Assembly (NCBI RefSeq): GCF_003287935.1
Contig: NZ_CP030287.1
Span: forward strand, 6,036,569-6,100,568
Length of the DNA stretch: 64,000 bases
Reading direction: 5' to 3'
Source: Streptomyces sp. ICC1
GTDB lineage: Bacteria; Actinomycetota; Actinomycetes; Streptomycetales; Streptomycetaceae
Shown here: in pieces, positions 23,166 through 32,271 of the stretch
How positions within the stretch are numbered: position 1 is the stretch's first letter
How the letters are laid out: each line of letters begins with the position of its first letter
The notes under the pieces: model-generated
The model's database searches: none
Told to the model about the DNA's origin: nothing
The model's input: the letters and a program-made list of their open reading frames with translations, nothing else
Program-made: the position numbers and the translations under genes

Positions 23166-24134
23166 GTGTCCGAAGTCCCCGAAACCCAGGCCCCCGAGCC
23201 GGCGGCCGAGACCCCCGCACTGCCGGTGGTCCACGTCATGACGGGTCTGCCGGCCTCCGGGAAGACGACCGCCGCGCGCGCCCTCCAGGCGGCGTCCGGC
23301 GGCCGGATGCGCCGCGTCAACCTCGACGACCTGCGGTCCATGCTCGACGTGCCGGACCCCGAGCGCGGGCGCTCGTACAAGCACGAGCAGACCGTGCTGG
23401 ACATCCAGGACGCGGCCGTCAGCGCGGCCGTCGACGGCGGCTTCCACGTGGTCGTCGACAACACGCACCTGACCTCCCACATCCCCAAGCGGCTCAAGGC
23501 GGCCGTCGCGGGGCGGGCCACCTTCGTCGTGCACGACTTCACCGACGTGCCCGTGGAGGAGTGCCTGCGCCGCGACGCCGCGCGCGAGCGACAGGTCGGC
23601 GAGGAGATCATCCGGATACTCGCGGACAAGCACGCCAAGGCGCGCAAGGGCGGCTGGCGGCTCACCGCGGACTGGCTCAACGACCAGCCGGACGTCTCCC
23701 CGTACGTCGCCGACCCGGCGCTGCCCGGGGCCGTCATGTGCGATATCGACGGCACCCTCGCGCTGACCGGCGACCGCAACCCGTACGACTTCTCGCGCTG
23801 CGGGATCGACCTCCTCAACAGGCCGGTGCGCGACGCCCTCGACTCCTTCCGGCGCGCCGACGGCGACACCATCGTGCTGCTGTCCGGGCGGGGCGAGGAG
23901 CACCGGGAGCCGACCGAGGCCTGGCTGCGGGAGCACGAAGTCCCGTACGACGAGCTGTGGATGCGCGCGGCGGGCGACACGCGCCGCGACGACATCGTCA
24001 AGGCGGAGCTGTTCAACGCGCACGTGCGCGGCCGGTACGCGGTGCGGGTCTCCCTGGACGACCGCGACCGGGTGGTGGCGATCTGGCGCCGGATGGGCCT
24101 GGCGACCTGGCAGGTCAACTACGGCGACTTCTGA
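23166..24134 (+). CDS. polynucleotide 5'-kinase / 3'-phosphatase (T4 Pnkp-like)
   Basis: 322 residues from GTG 23166, separated from the ligase stop by two bases. The N-terminal kinase has the P-loop GLPASGKTT (27-35), NLDDLRSML with the catalytic Asp, and an Arg-rich lid RRDAARERQVG. The C-terminal domain is a HAD phosphatase: CDIDGTLAL (192-200, nucleophile Asp), LLSGRGEEH (motif II) and SLDDRDRVV (motif IV). Kinase first and phosphatase second is the order in phage T4 Pnkp. It converts 2',3'-cyclic phosphate or 3'-phosphate plus 5'-hydroxyl ends to ligatable ones, the first step of RNA repair with the upstream ligase. Confidence 0.9.
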   Translation: MSEVPETQAPEPAAETPALPVVHVMTGLPASGKTTAARALQAASGGRMRRVNLDDLRSMLDVPDPERGRSYKHEQTVLDIQDAAVSAAVDGGFHVVVDNTHLTSHIPKRLKAAVAGRATFVVHDFTDVPVEECLRRDAARERQVGEEIIRILADKHAKARKGGWRLTADWLNDQPDVSPYVADPALPGAVMCDIDGTLALTGDRNPYDFSRCGIDLLNRPVRDALDSFRRADGDTIVLLSGRGEEHREPTEAWLREHEVPYDELWMRAAGDTRRDDIVKAELFNAHVRGRYAVRVSLDDRDRVVAIWRRMGLATWQVNYGDF

Positions 24135-24156
24135 GCGGTCGGCCCATACTGGGGCG

Positions 24157-24573
24157 GTGAACGCAGGGAACGCAGGGAACGCAGGGAGCGCGGGGAATGC
24201 CGAGGGCACCGGGAGCGCGGCAGACGTCCTGATCGTCGACGGAGCCAACGTCGTCGGGTCCGTGCCGGACGGCTGGTGGCGCGACCGGCGCGCGGCCGCC
24301 GAGCGGCTGCGCGACCTGCTGGCCCGGCGGGACGGGGACCAGGAGATCGTCCTCGTGGTCGAAGGCGCCGCCCGGGGCGTCGAGTCCGTGCCCGGCGTAC
24401 GGGTGGACCCGGCGCCCGGGAGCGGCGACGACCGGATCGTGCAGCTGGCGGGGGCCGTGCGCGCGGAGCACCGCGGGTGCGTCGTGGTCACGGCGGACCG
24501 CGAACTGCGCGAGCGGGTACGCGCCCTCGGAGCGCGGTGCGTGGGACCGAGGGCGGTGCGCCCGGAGGCGTGA
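24157..24573 (+). CDS. NYN-domain (PIN-like) ribonuclease
   Basis: 138 residues from GTG 24157. The first 20 residues are an N-A-G repeat encoded by 9-base units (GGGAACGCA). The core has VLIVDGANVVGS (metal-binding Asp of the NYN/PIN fold), WWRDRRAAAERL, and CVVVTADRELRERVRALG with the second Asp. YacP-like NYN proteins are metal-dependent RNases acting on mRNA or rRNA/tRNA. It lies 22 bases after the kinase-phosphatase gene in the same direction and is probably part of the RNA repair transcript. Confidence 0.8.
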   Translation: MNAGNAGNAGSAGNAEGTGSAADVLIVDGANVVGSVPDGWWRDRRAAAERLRDLLARRDGDQEIVLVVEGAARGVESVPGVRVDPAPGSGDDRIVQLAGAVRAEHRGCVVVTADRELRERVRALGARCVGPRAVRPEA

Positions 24574-24591
24574 GGCGGCGGCGCCGCCGGG

Positions 24592-25278
24592 TCAGCGGGC
24601 CTGGAGGCCGGCGTTGAACCCGTCGCGCAGGAGCGGATAGGCCTGGGCGACGGTCCAGCCGGCGTCCCAGCACGCGTCGCGCTCGGCCTGCCCGGCGGGC
24701 GCGGTCCCGCAGGAGCGGGACTCGTAGAAACCGGCGGCCTTCGCGACCTTGTCGGCGTTCGCGCGCAGGGTGGCGAAGGAGCCCTGGTTCTCGTGGGCGA
24801 TCAGGGACAACGAGGTCTTCGCGGCCTCGGCGGCCTTGGCGGCGTTGCCGGTGCACAGTTCGGTGAGCGAGGTCGGCCGCTCGGGCCAGCACTTGGAGCC
24901 CTTTTCGGAGCCGTAGCGGGTCTCGGCGTCGTTCAGCAGGCCGACCGACTTCGCGTGGACCGCCTCCGCGTCGGGAGCCGCGACGCCGCGGGGCTGGTCC
25001 CGCCACTTCATGATGACGGTCGAGACGTCCGGCCAGGTCCGGGTCGACTGCGGGCTCTGGCCGCTCGACGGGGCCTGGGAGTTCGCGGCGGAGGGCGATG
25101 CCGGGGCCGATGCCGCGGCCGACGTGGAGGGAGAGGCGCTTCCCGAACCGCTCGGCGACGCCGCGGCGTCCGCCTTCCCGTCCGACGAGGAGCACCCGCC
25201 GAGGGAGGCTGCGACGGCCGTCACGGCCGCGAGCAACGCCAGGGGGGCCGGTCGGTTGGAACGTGCGGTACGCGGCAC
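24592..25278 (-). CDS. lipoprotein of unknown function
   Basis: 228 residues from GTG 25278 with AAGGACAG upstream. Signal peptide with lipobox SLGGC (Cys about residue 28), so it is a lipoprotein. A Ser/Ala/Pro-rich linker of about 50 residues follows. The folded part has WPDVSTVIMKWRDQPRG, a LLNDAETRYG helix and four cysteines (CWPER, LCTGN, SCGTA, CWDAG), probably two disulfides. I do not recognise the family. It is convergent with the NYN gene (18 bases) and has its own promoter region, shared with no neighbour. Confidence 0.8.
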   Translation of the reverse strand: MPRTARSNRPAPLALLAAVTAVAASLGGCSSSDGKADAAASPSGSGSASPSTSAAASAPASPSAANSQAPSSGQSPQSTRTWPDVSTVIMKWRDQPRGVAAPDAEAVHAKSVGLLNDAETRYGSEKGSKCWPERPTSLTELCTGNAAKAAEAAKTSLSLIAHENQGSFATLRANADKVAKAAGFYESRSCGTAPAGQAERDACWDAGWTVAQAYPLLRDGFNAGLQAR

Positions 25279-25391
25279 CGAGTCTGTCCTTCGCTCTGCC
25301 CGCAGGCCGTCTGCCTGCGGGAACAGCGTCTGTCTACCCGCTCCGCGGCCCGGACGCCAGTTCGTTGTTCCGGGATGCGGGTGCCGTCGCA

Positions 25392-25868
25392 CTAGGAGCG
25401 GCAGTACCTCACCTCGCCGAGGTTCTTCACGTAGCGGGCCGCGACCCAGTGGTCCTTGCGGTCCATGGTGGCCGCGGCGCCCGGGCCCTCGCCGTTCATG
25501 TCCTCCTGGGCCTCCCGCTTGCCGTCCAGCAGGTACCAGAGGTTGTTGCCGTCGACGCGCTCGCCGCGCTTCTTGCACTCGATGGTGAGCTTCTGGTGCG
25601 GGTGCACCCGGCCGACCTTGTGCGAGTGGGTGGTCGGCTTGCTGCGCACGGTCAGCGGGCCGCGCGAGATGACGATGCCGCGGGCGTGCTTGCGGTCGGG
25701 GTAGTCGTCGGCGAGGTCGTCCGCCTGCTCCTGGTCGTCAACGATGTTCTCCTGGCCCGGGTTGTCGGCCAGCGGGTCGGCGTCCGCGACGGCGGCACCC
25801 GCCCCTACCAGGCCGAGCACCAGGCTTCCGGCGGCGAGAGCGAGGATGGTCCTGGTGGGCTTCAGCAT
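25392..25868 (-). CDS. secreted SH3-like domain protein
   Basis: 158 residues from ATG 25868 with AGAGGAG upstream. Signal peptide of about 30 residues (cut near AVADA). After an acidic segment (NIVDDQEQADDLADDY) comes a bacterial SH3-like domain: GIVISRGPLTVRSKPTTHS, KVGRVHPHQKLTIECKKRG, NLWYLLDGK and WVAARYVKN. Such domains bind cell-wall glycans or peptides. Two cysteines (ECKK and YCRS) may pair. It is free in the exoplasm with no anchor. It lies divergent from the kinase gene at 26265. Confidence 0.85.
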   Translation of the reverse strand: MLKPTRTILALAAGSLVLGLVGAGAAVADADPLADNPGQENIVDDQEQADDLADDYPDRKHARGIVISRGPLTVRSKPTTHSHKVGRVHPHQKLTIECKKRGERVDGNNLWYLLDGKREAQEDMNGEGPGAAATMDRKDHWVAARYVKNLGEVRYCRS

Positions 25869-26264
25869 GAGCCGGCTCCTCTGAGAAGACATCGGCCCGG
25901 CCGCGGAACGCGGCGCGGGGCGGCAACCAGGCGGTTGCCACCGATGACTATGGCGACGCGAAGGCCCGCAGCCCGGCTGACGCACCGTGATTTAGCCCGA
26001 TATGCCCAATATGATGAGACCGGTGGTAGTCCGCGGCGAAGCTGCGACCCGGGCGCGGGGGAGGGGTGGCGGGGCCGTGCCCGCCCCCGAACGGGCACGG
26101 CCGCCTGGCGGGCCCCGGGGGGATCGGGCCACTGCCGGTTCGGGACCGGCCCAATGAAATCTACGGGTGCCCGCTCGCTCTCTCGCCCATCCAAGGGTTG
26201 AACTCCGGCTACCCCCACGGGTGGTAACCCTGTACAACCAGGGGTGTACACAAGGGGGTCCTAC
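25869..26264. other. intergenic region before the two-component operon
   Basis: No gene is seen. An AT-richer patch near 25990-26022 (TTAGCCCGATATGCCCAATA) may hold the promoter of the SH3 gene. Close to the kinase start are an imperfect 17-base palindrome (26210-26226, TACCCCCACGGGTGGTA) and two TGTACA hexamers at 26231-26236 and 26245-26250, 14 bases apart. These look like binding sites that would control the kinase-regulator operon. Confidence 0.45.
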
Positions 26265-27479
26265 GTGCAGTTGTCCGCGCATCCGGCAGTCGCCCGGCTC
26301 CGCGCCGTGCGGCCGGCCGTCGTCGAGACCGCGTACGCCCTCGGCTCGCTCTGGATCTCGACCTCCATGCTCGCGAACTGGCCGGACCCCGCGGACTACT
26401 GGCGCGACACCGACACGCTCGCCTACGTGCTGCTCGGCGCCGTCTACCTGCCGCTCGTGCTGCGCCGCCGCTTTCCCGTGGCCGTCCTGGTGAGCACCGG
26501 GCTCTGCGTCGCCGCCTACTTCACCCTCGGCTACTACCACGTCCCCGCCGTCTGCGGGATGCTCCTCGCCCTCTACACCGTCGCCTCCCTGCGCCCCCGC
26601 CCCGTCTCCCTGCGCTGCGCCGCCACCTCGCTCCTCGTGCTGCTCTGGGGCACCCGGCTCGCCGAACCGGGCATCGGCCCGCTCAGCGTCGGCTTCGTGA
26701 CCGTCACCACCACCGTCTGCTGGGTGGCCGGGAACGGCTCCCGGCGGCTGCGCGAGCTCACCCGCCGACTCAGGCTCGAACAGGAGGAGAAGGCCCGCCG
26801 GGCCGTGGTCGCCGAACGCATCCAGATCGCCCGCGAGCTGCACGACGTCATCGCGCACCACGTCTCGGTCATCTCCGTGCAGACCGGCCTCGCCGGCTAC
26901 GTCTTCGCCTCCGACCCGCCCACCGCCCGCCGCGCCCTGGACACCATCGGCTCCAGCGCCCACGAGGCCCTCGCCGAGATGCGCCGGATGCTCGTCGTGC
27001 TCCGGGAGGACGGGCCGGAACCCGCCGGGTACGGGAACGGGCAAGGGGACGGGGCGGGCGAGGTCTCCGGACTCGGACGCCTCGGCGAGCTGGTCCGCCG
27101 GGTGGGCGAGGCCGGCGTGCCGGTCGACGTCACCGTCACGGGGGCGGCGTACGCCCTGCCGCCCGGAATCGACCTCTGCGCGTACCGCGTGGTCCAGGAG
27201 GCGCTCACGAACGTGCTCAAGCACGCCCCGGCCGCGCACACCACCGTCCGCGTGGACTACGCCGAGGACGAGGTCCGCGTACGGGTCAAGGACGACGGCA
27301 GCGGAGCCCGCCGCGGGCACGGCCCGAGCCCCGCCCCCGGACACTCCGGCCAGGGCCTGACCGGCATGCGCGAGCGCGCGATGATCTACCACGGCACGCT
27401 GACCGCCGAGCCGGCCCCCGACGGCGGCTTCGAGGTCAGCCTGCGCGTGCCCGTACCCCGGACCGGCCATGACGGCTGA
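26265..27479 (+). CDS. sensor histidine kinase, NarL/HisKA_3 type
   Basis: 404 residues from GTG 26265, chosen for AAGGGGG just upstream (a GTG at 26244 has none). Four or five membrane helices cover residues 20-160 with very short loops, so the signal is probably sensed within the membrane. HisKA_3 motif [18 protein letters not shown] has the phospho-acceptor His193. The ATPase domain has [15 protein letters not shown] (N box), [11 protein letters not shown] (G1) and [14 protein letters not shown] (G2). The product phosphorylates the regulator encoded next. The operon is probably autoregulated through the repeats at 26210-26250. Confidence 0.9.
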   Translation: MQLSAHPAVARLRAVRPAVVETAYALGSLWISTSMLANWPDPADYWRDTDTLAYVLLGAVYLPLVLRRRFPVAVLVSTGLCVAAYFTLGYYHVPAVCGMLLALYTVASLRPRPVSLRCAATSLLVLLWGTRLAEPGIGPLSVGFVTVTTTVCWVAGNGSRRLRELTRRLRLEQEEKARRAVVAERIQIARELHDVIAHHVSVISVQTGLAGYVFASDPPTARRALDTIGSSAHEALAEMRRMLVVLREDGPEPAGYGNGQGDGAGEVSGLGRLGELVRRVGEAGVPVDVTVTGAAYALPPGIDLCAYRVVQEALTNVLKHAPAAHTTVRVDYAEDEVRVRVKDDGSGARRGHGPSPAPGHSGQGLTGMRERAMIYHGTLTAEPAPDGGFEVSLRVPVPRTGHDG

Positions 27480-27507
27480 GCCGCCCCCGGAGGAAGAGGG
27501 AACCACC

Positions 27508-28176
27508 GTGCTGCGCGTCCTCGTCGTCGACGACCAGTTCCTGATCCGGTCGGGACTGACCGCGCTGCTCACGGCCGCACCCGGTTACGAGGTCGTCGGC
27601 GAGGCCGAGGACGGCGACGCGGCGGTGCGGCTGGCCGCCCGGACCCGGCCCGACGTGATCCTCATGGACATCCGGATGCCCGGGACCGACGGGATCGCCG
27701 CCACCGAGCGGATCCTGGCCGCCGCCGAACCCGGCGCGCGCCCCAAGGTGCTCATGCTGACCACCTTCGACTCCGACGAGTACGTCTTCCGCGCCCTGCG
27801 GGTCGGGGCCGGCGGCTTCCTCTTCAAGGACACCCCGCCCGCCCGGCTGCTGGCCGCCATCGCCACCGTGCACGCAGGCGAGATGCTGTTCAGCCCCGGC
27901 GCCCTGCGCGGGCTCGTCGACACCTACGCCGCGCCGGCCGCGGTCGCGCCCCGGGCCGCGCGCCCCGGCATGGACACCCTGACCCCGCGCGAGCGCGAGA
28001 TCCTCGGCCTGGTCGGCGCGGGCCTGTCCAACGCCGACATCGCCGCACGCCTCGTCCTCAGCGCCGCCACCGTCAAGACGCACGTCCACCGCTGCATGAG
28101 CAAGCTGGGGCTGGCCAGCCGGGCGCAGGCCGTGGTGGTGGCCCACGAGTTCGGCCTCGCCGTCCGGCTCAGCTGA
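27508..28176 (+). CDS. NarL/LuxR-type response regulator
   Basis: 222 residues. GTG 27508 is preceded by GGAGGAAGAGGG; an ATG at 27469, overlapping the kinase stop, is the alternative and adds 13 acidic residues. Receiver domain: acidic pair in LVVDDQ, phospho-acceptor Asp54 in ILMDIRMPG, Thr in MLTTFDSD and Lys in LFKDTPP. C-terminal LuxR helix-turn-helix: [18 protein letters not shown], then [18 protein letters not shown]. All receiver residues are intact, so it should be phosphorylated by the kinase encoded upstream. Targets are not visible beyond likely autoregulation. Confidence 0.92.
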   Translation: MLRVLVVDDQFLIRSGLTALLTAAPGYEVVGEAEDGDAAVRLAARTRPDVILMDIRMPGTDGIAATERILAAAEPGARPKVLMLTTFDSDEYVFRALRVGAGGFLFKDTPPARLLAAIATVHAGEMLFSPGALRGLVDTYAAPAAVAPRAARPGMDTLTPREREILGLVGAGLSNADIAARLVLSAATVKTHVHRCMSKLGLASRAQAVVVAHEFGLAVRLS

Positions 28177-28224
28177 GACCCCTTCCGGATGCGGGCTCCG
28201 GCCCGCGCCGCCAGAGTGGGAGCC

Positions 28225-28599
28225 ATGGGTATCGAAGACTACGGCGGCGGCCCCGGCGCACAGCAGACGGGCGTCATGGTCGTGACGACGAACGACGTCC
28301 CCGGCTACCGGGTCGAGCAGGTCATCGGCGAGGTCTTCGGCCTCACCGTGCGCTCCCGCCACCTGGGCAGCCAGATCGGCGCGGGCCTGAAGTCCATGAT
28401 CGGCGGCGAGCTGAAGGGCCTCACCAAGACGCTGGTGGAGACCCGCAACCAAGCCATGGAGCGGCTCATCGAGCAGGCGAAGGCGCGCGGCGCGAACGCC
28501 GTGCTGATGATGCGCTTCGACGTCACGGACGCCGCGGACGTCGGCACCGAGGTCTGCGCGTACGGGACGGCCGTCGTCCTGGTGCCCGCCAGTACGTAG
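28225..28599 (+). CDS. YbjQ/UPF0145 family protein
   Basis: 124 residues from ATG 28225 (GGGAGCC upstream). The family core is complete: VMVVTTNDVPGYRVEQVIGE, VFGLTVRS, the Gly-rich SQIGAGLKSMIGGELKGLT, helix RNQAMERLIEQAKARGANAV and LMMRFDVTD. YbjQ proteins form pentamers and are listed as heavy-metal-binding-like, but no function is firmly known. A short acidic/Gly/Gln N-terminus precedes the fold. It follows the response regulator by 48 bases and could be co-transcribed. The last codons run into a 14-base tandem repeat. Confidence 0.9.
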   Translation: MGIEDYGGGPGAQQTGVMVVTTNDVPGYRVEQVIGEVFGLTVRSRHLGSQIGAGLKSMIGGELKGLTKTLVETRNQAMERLIEQAKARGANAVLMMRFDVTDAADVGTEVCAYGTAVVLVPAST

Positions 28600-28639
28600 C
28601 CGCCGGTACGTAGCCGCCGGTACGCAGCCGCCGGTACGG
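28592..28639. repeat. three tandem 14-bp repeats overlapping the ybjQ-like stop
   Basis: GTACGTAGCCGCCG occurs at 28592 and 28606, and as GTACGCAGCCGCCG at 28620; GTACGG at 28634 starts a broken fourth copy. The TAG in the first copy is the stop codon of the YbjQ gene. A further diverged GTACGCAGCCGCGC follows at 28644. Array growth here would leave the protein unchanged. Confidence 0.8.
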
Positions 28640-28678
28640 AGCTGTACGCAGCCGCGCAGCCACCACGAACGCACCACC

Positions 28679-28698
28679 ATGTGACCCACCGGTCACAT
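28679..28698. promoter_or_regulatory. inverted repeat upstream of the GH101 gene
   Basis: ATGTGACC and GGTCACAT are perfect 8-base arms around CACC, 136 bases before the glycosidase start. The arms share ATGTGA/TCACAT with the palindrome at 1864-1889, but the spacing differs. It is probably an operator; the AraC-type gene downstream is a candidate regulator. Confidence 0.45.
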
Positions 28699-28833
28699 AA
28701 GTCCAGGACCGAGCGCTGCTTTGTCCATGGGCCTGCCGTGCCGCGATCCGCAAGCTGTCAGGTCAGTGAGCGGACCGCCGGCCTCCACGTCGCGCGGTCT
28801 TCCGCACAGGAAGCGCCGACTCCCGGAGGTCCG

Positions 28834-31800
28834 ATGCGAACCCCCCTCTGGCCGGCCGCAGCCGCGGTGGCCGGCCTGGTCGCCACCTTGGTCGTGGCCG
28901 TGCCCGCCGCCCCCGCCGCGGCGGCCGCCCCCGTGACGATCGCCTCGCCCGAACTGTCCGTCAGCGTGGACAGCGCCTTCCCCCGCGTCATCAGCTACAC
29001 CCGCACCGCCACCGGGGACGTGCTGAACGGCAACGAGGACACCCTCGGCGCGATCGTCGTCAACGGAACCACCTACACCCCCGCCGTCACCTCCACGCCC
29101 TCCGCCTCCGGCGTCGACTACGCGCTCGCCTTCTCCGGAGTGACCGTCAGGGCCCGTCTCTCGGTGGCCGGTTCGGTCGTGGAGTTCAAGGTCACCGCGA
29201 TCGAGGACACCGCCGCCCTGCGCGTACGCAGCTTCGCGATCCCCAGCCACAACCTCGTCAGCGTCCGCAGCAGCCAGCCGGGCGCCGCGCTGTCCACCGC
29301 GAAGATGCACACCGCCACCACCGGCACCGGGGACACCTTCACGCCCGTCACCGCGAGCACCCCGGTCGACGCCTCCGCCACGACCGTGATGTACGGCCTG
29401 GCCAACACCGGCAAGCTGGCCGCGGCCATCGACTCCAACGCGTACTACGACGCCCCCTCGGGCGGCACGGCCACCGAGAACGGCCGGATCAGCAAGCAGG
29501 TCACCGACAAGGGCTCCTACCGCCGGGCCGGCCTGTGGAGCGGATCCTGGCTCTACCGGGCCACGGGCGCCGCGGACACCGACACCGAGCCGCTGCCCTA
29601 TGCCCGGATCGCGGTCACCGCCGACCGCAACGGCGACTCCGCGGTGGACTGGCAGGACGCCGCGGTCGCTTACCGCGACATCTGGACCCCGCCGACCGGC
29701 TGGGAGCAGACCGCCGACCGCGTCGTACAGCGCATCCCCTTCAACTTCGCCTCCGCGGCCACCCACCCCTTCGCCGAGACCCTCGACGAGACCAAGCGGG
29801 TCAACCTGGCCACCGACGGCCTCGGCCAGTTCGTCCTGCTCAAGGGGTACGCCTCCGAGGGCCACGACTCGGCACACATGGACTACAAGAACATCGGCTC
29901 CAAACTGGGCGGCGCCACCGACCTGAACACCCTCACCACCGTCGGCCACACCTACAACGCCGACTTCGGCGTGCACATCAACGCCACCGAGGAGTACCCG
30001 GTCTCGGCCACCTTCGACCCCGCCCACCAGAGCGGCGGCCTCGGCTGGGACTGGCTCGACCAGTCGTACTACGTGGACACGCGAAAGGACGGGCAGTCCG
30101 GCGGGCGCCTGAAGCGGCTCCAGGACCTCAAGTCGGCCGCCCCCGGCCTGGACTTCCTCTACGTGGACGTCTGGTACGGCGACGGCTACGTCTCGCGCAA
30201 GCTCGAACGCGAGATCTCCGGCCTCGGCTACCAGCTCGCCACCGAGTTCCCCAACTCCATGACCGAGCAATCCCTCTGGCACCACTGGGCGACCGACGTC
30301 AACTACGGCGGCACCGACCTCAAGGGCATCAACTCCACCATCGCCCGCTTCGTCGCCAACCACACCAAGGACGACTGGATCGCGGGCAACGCGCTGCTCG
30401 GCGGTGCCGAGATCACCGCGTACGAGGGCTGGCAGGGCAAGCGGGACTTCACCTCCTTCCTCTCCACCACCTTCGCGACCAACCTGCCGACCAAGTACCT
30501 CCAGGAATCCCCGGTCGTGAAGTGGACCGCCGACACGGTCACCCTCGCGAACGGCACCACCGTCACCACCGCCGGCGGCACCCGCAAGATCACCACCGGC
30601 GGCCGGACCGTCCTGAACGGCTCCGCGTACCTCCTGCCGCGCGACGGCAAGCTCTACCACTGGAACACCGCGGGCGGCTCCACCACCTGGACCCTGCCCG
30701 CCGGCTGGTCCGCGCCCAAGCTCTACCGACTGACCGACAGCGGACGCCAGCTGGTCGGCGACCTGACCGTCACCGGCGGACAGGTCACCGTCAACGCCAC
30801 CGCCAAGACCGGCTACGTCGTCACCAACGGCGCGGCCCCCGCCCAGCCGGACCCGGTCTGGGGCCAGGGCACCCCGCTCAAGGACCCCTCCTTCTTCTCC
30901 GGCAACCTGAACGCCTGGACCGTGAGCGGGTCCGGCGCCGCCGTCACCCGCAACGCCCAGGGCCAGAGCGAGCTCACGATGGCCCCGAACACCGCCCCGG
31001 CCGTCTCCCAGCAGCTCACCGGCCTCGCCCCCGGCACCCACGCGGCCTCCGTCTGGGTCTCCACCCCGACCGGCCGCGCCGCCACCCTCACCGTGACCCC
31101 GACCGGGGGAACCGCCGCCTCCGTCTACGCCGACTCCTCCACCCTGACCAACAGCCTCGGCGGGAGCGAGAAGAACACCACCAAGATGCAGCGGATGAAG
31201 GTGTTCTTCGACGTGCCGGCTGGCCAGTCCACGGCCACCCTCAAACTGTCCGCGGCCACCGGCCCCGGCATCGTCTACCTGGACGACGTACGGGTCGTCC
31301 GCTCCGCCCGCACCCCGCTGAACGGCCACTGGTTCACCGAGGACTTCGAGAACGTGGACGCCGGCTGGGGCCCCTTCGCCTTCGGCGGCGCCGGCGGCTC
31401 GGCCACCGACCCGCGCACCCACATCGCCCAGCGCAACGCCCCGTACACCCAGGCGGGATGGAGCGGAAAGCTGGTCGACGACGTGATCAGCGGGCAGAAC
31501 TCGCTCAAGTCGCACGAGGAGCGGCAGGGCCTCGTCTACCGCACCCTCCCGCAGACCCTGCGCCTGACACCGGGCCGCTCGTACAAGGTCGCGTTCAGCT
31601 ACGAGAACGGCTTCAGCGGCGACTACCAGTTCATCACCGGCTCCGGCAGCACCGAGACGGCGACCGCGCTGAACCAGGCCCGTACGGCCACCACCTTCAC
31701 CAAGACCTTCACCGCCGGCGCCGACGCCTGGATCGGCATCCGCAAGGTGACCGGCGAAGGCTCCCACAACGAGGCCGACTTCATCCTCGACGACCTTGCC

Positions 31801-32271
31801 GTCGACGACCTCGGCTCGGGCGGAGGCGGTGAACTCCTCGTCCCCCAGAGCCAGATGAGCGTCAAGGCGGTGGACAGTCAGGAGACCGCCGGCGAGAACG
31901 GCGCCGCGGCCAACGTGCTCGACGGCGACGGCGCCACCATCTGGCACACCCAGTGGTACCAGGCCACCGCGCCGATGCCGCACGAGATCACCCTCGACCT
32001 CGGCGCCTCCTACAACGTCTCCGCGCTGCACTACCTGCCCCGCCAGACGCAGACCAACGGACGCATCGCCGACTACCAGGTCCTGACCTCCACCGACGGG
32101 GTCAACTGGGGCACGACGGCCGCCTCCGGGACCTTCGCCAACACCACCGCCCAGCAGGACGTGGCGTTCACGGCCCGCACCGCGCGCTACGTCAAGCTCA
32201 AGGCCACGAAGGAGGTTTCGGGCAATCCGTGGACGGCCGTCGCGGAGCTCAACATCGGCTACCTACCGTGA
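28834..32271 (+). CDS. secreted endo-alpha-N-acetylgalactosaminidase (GH101) with C-terminal CBM32-like domain
   Basis: 1145 residues from ATG 28834 with GGAGG at the ideal distance. GH101 enzymes release the Gal-beta-1,3-GalNAc disaccharide from Ser/Thr of mucin-type glycoproteins. Signal peptide 1-30 (cut in the Ala run). An N-terminal beta domain is followed by the catalytic barrel, about residues 290-620: SEGHDSAHMDYKNIGSK, GLDFLYVDVWYGDG (nucleophile Asp block) and LATEFPNSM (Glu acid/base block). Two beta-sandwich modules follow, then an F5/8-type-C (CBM32) domain from about 1010 to the end (TIWHTQWY, HYLPRQTQTNGRI). No cell-wall anchor, so it is released. The end overlaps the convergent AraC gene by 9 bases. 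Confidence 0.9.
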   Translation: MRTPLWPAAAAVAGLVATLVVAVPAAPAAAAAPVTIASPELSVSVDSAFPRVISYTRTATGDVLNGNEDTLGAIVVNGTTYTPAVTSTPSASGVDYALAFSGVTVRARLSVAGSVVEFKVTAIEDTAALRVRSFAIPSHNLVSVRSSQPGAALSTAKMHTATTGTGDTFTPVTASTPVDASATTVMYGLANTGKLAAAIDSNAYYDAPSGGTATENGRISKQVTDKGSYRRAGLWSGSWLYRATGAADTDTEPLPYARIAVTADRNGDSAVDWQDAAVAYRDIWTPPTGWEQTADRVVQRIPFNFASAATHPFAETLDETKRVNLATDGLGQFVLLKGYASEGHDSAHMDYKNIGSKLGGATDLNTLTTVGHTYNADFGVHINATEEYPVSATFDPAHQSGGLGWDWLDQSYYVDTRKDGQSGGRLKRLQDLKSAAPGLDFLYVDVWYGDGYVSRKLEREISGLGYQLATEFPNSMTEQSLWHHWATDVNYGGTDLKGINSTIARFVANHTKDDWIAGNALLGGAEITAYEGWQGKRDFTSFLSTTFATNLPTKYLQESPVVKWTADTVTLANGTTVTTAGGTRKITTGGRTVLNGSAYLLPRDGKLYHWNTAGGSTTWTLPAGWSAPKLYRLTDSGRQLVGDLTVTGGQVTVNATAKTGYVVTNGAAPAQPDPVWGQGTPLKDPSFFSGNLNAWTVSGSGAAVTRNAQGQSELTMAPNTAPAVSQQLTGLAPGTHAASVWVSTPTGRAATLTVTPTGGTAASVYADSSTLTNSLGGSEKNTTKMQRMKVFFDVPAGQSTATLKLSAATGPGIVYLDDVRVVRSARTPLNGHWFTEDFENVDAGWGPFAFGGAGGSATDPRTHIAQRNAPYTQAGWSGKLVDDVISGQNSLKSHEERQGLVYRTLPQTLRLTPGRSYKVAFSYENGFSGDYQFITGSGSTETATALNQARTATTFTKTFTAGADAWIGIRKVTGEGSHNEADFILDDLAVDDLGSGGGGELLVPQSQMSVKAVDSQETAGENGAAANVLDGDGATIWHTQWYQATAPMPHEITLDLGASYNVSALHYLPRQTQTNGRIADYQVLTSTDGVNWGTTAASGTFANTTAQQDVAFTARTARYVKLKATKEVSGNPWTAVAELNIGYLP

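Noticed and set aside
28693..32031. A 1112-residue open frame antisense to the GH101 gene
   Set aside because: Gly/Val/Glu/Arg-rich shadow of a well-supported gene; no domain, no ribosome site.
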